In this document: piece after piece, positions 63,629 to 64,000 of the stretch
Numbering within the stretch: position 1 is the stretch's first letter
How the letters are laid out: each line of letters starts with the position of its first letter
NCBI GenBank assembly: GCA_029721515.1
Contig: CM056550.1
Span: 17,297,119 to 17,361,118 of the forward strand
Reading direction: 5' to 3'
Length of the DNA: 64,000 nt
Origin: Synanceia verrucosa
Taxonomy: Eukaryota; Chordata; Actinopteri; Perciformes; Synanceiidae
Made by a program: the position numbers and the translations under genes
Notes under the pieces: model-generated
What the model was told of the DNA's origin: nothing
Seen by the model: only the letters and a program-made list of their open reading frames with translations
Database searches by the model: none

Positions 63629-64000
63629 CTGAACACGACAACATTTACCAGTATTGATGTGTGTCATTTTATTAATCTGATGCATTTTTCTAAAAACTCT
63701 GGTATATACTCTCCTTTTTGAAAAATATTTGTCTACATAAATAATAATATCAACATGTAGAAAGAAAAATCACTCCATAATCAGTATTTTATAATAACAG
63801 CAAAATAAATGCGAGACAAAAAAAGATTAATCAATTGAATTAATTGATCAAGTCTATTTTTTTTAGTAATTTCTTAAAAAAAAAAAAGTAATCTAAATTT
63901 TCTGATTGCAGCTAAAATCTGATAATATAAATAAAGTCTAATCAAATTTACTTTGTCCATGTTTTTATTATTCATTATAAATAAAAATGGGTTAAGCAGC
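63629..64000 (-). other. grn: grn intron sequence
   Basis: AT-rich sequence upstream of the penultimate grn exon, with TTAATTGATCA-type repeat wording. No further granulin exon is visible before the window ends. Confidence 0.6.

Overview
This is vertebrate nuclear DNA, almost certainly from a percomorph teleost fish. The genes are split by GT-AG introns. Simple repeats, minisatellites and degraded transposons are abundant, and several repeat families are ones I associate with percomorph genomes (TTAATCGATT-rich elements, elements ending in TTTACTTAAGTAAAGG, and repeats with tracts like GCTAGCATGCTAAC). There is no prokaryotic gene structure, rRNA or CRISPR array.

Four protein-coding genes are recognisable, all on the minus strand and head to tail, so transcription runs from high to low coordinates. 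(1) grb7, CDS 35308 down to 27584, 14 coding exons, 528 codons, an SH2/PH/RA adaptor. (2) A class I ARF GTPase, arf1/arf2 type, CDS 44823 down to 41540, 4 coding exons, 181 codons. (3) map3k14 (NIK), CDS 57279 down to 49072, 14 coding exons, 930 codons, the non-canonical NF-kB kinase. (4) The last two exons of grn (progranulin), 63628 down to 62703; the rest lies beyond 64000. In every case the exon phases join without a frameshift. In mammals GRB7, ARF2, MAP3K14 and GRN belong to one chromosomal region (human 17q12-q21, mouse 11), so this is a conserved block.

Layout: 1-27500 is about 27 kb with no gene I can recognise. It holds a 75-bp hAT-type MITE with target-site duplication, a three-copy repeat family with one inverted copy, a tRNA-derived SINE, a 40-copy 35-bp minisatellite (20843-22250) and a 2.7-kb composite minisatellite (23213-25895). 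27584-37870 is grb7. 37870-39490 is its promoter and intergenic DNA. 39491-46620 is arf, with a long 3' UTR containing a 15-bp minisatellite and a CA repeat. 46620-48766 is intergenic with transposon remnants. 48767-59720 is map3k14 with its introns, including an antisense LINE fossil, a TATCG/TATTG array and a 52-bp array. 59720-62400 is intergenic, followed by the grn 3' end.

No obviously new biological system is present. The most unusual signals are minisatellites that carry splice-site motifs: an array in which every 35-bp unit has a consensus acceptor fused to a donor (a recursive-splice-like point), and a grb7 intron array that has copied the exon end together with its 5' splice site.
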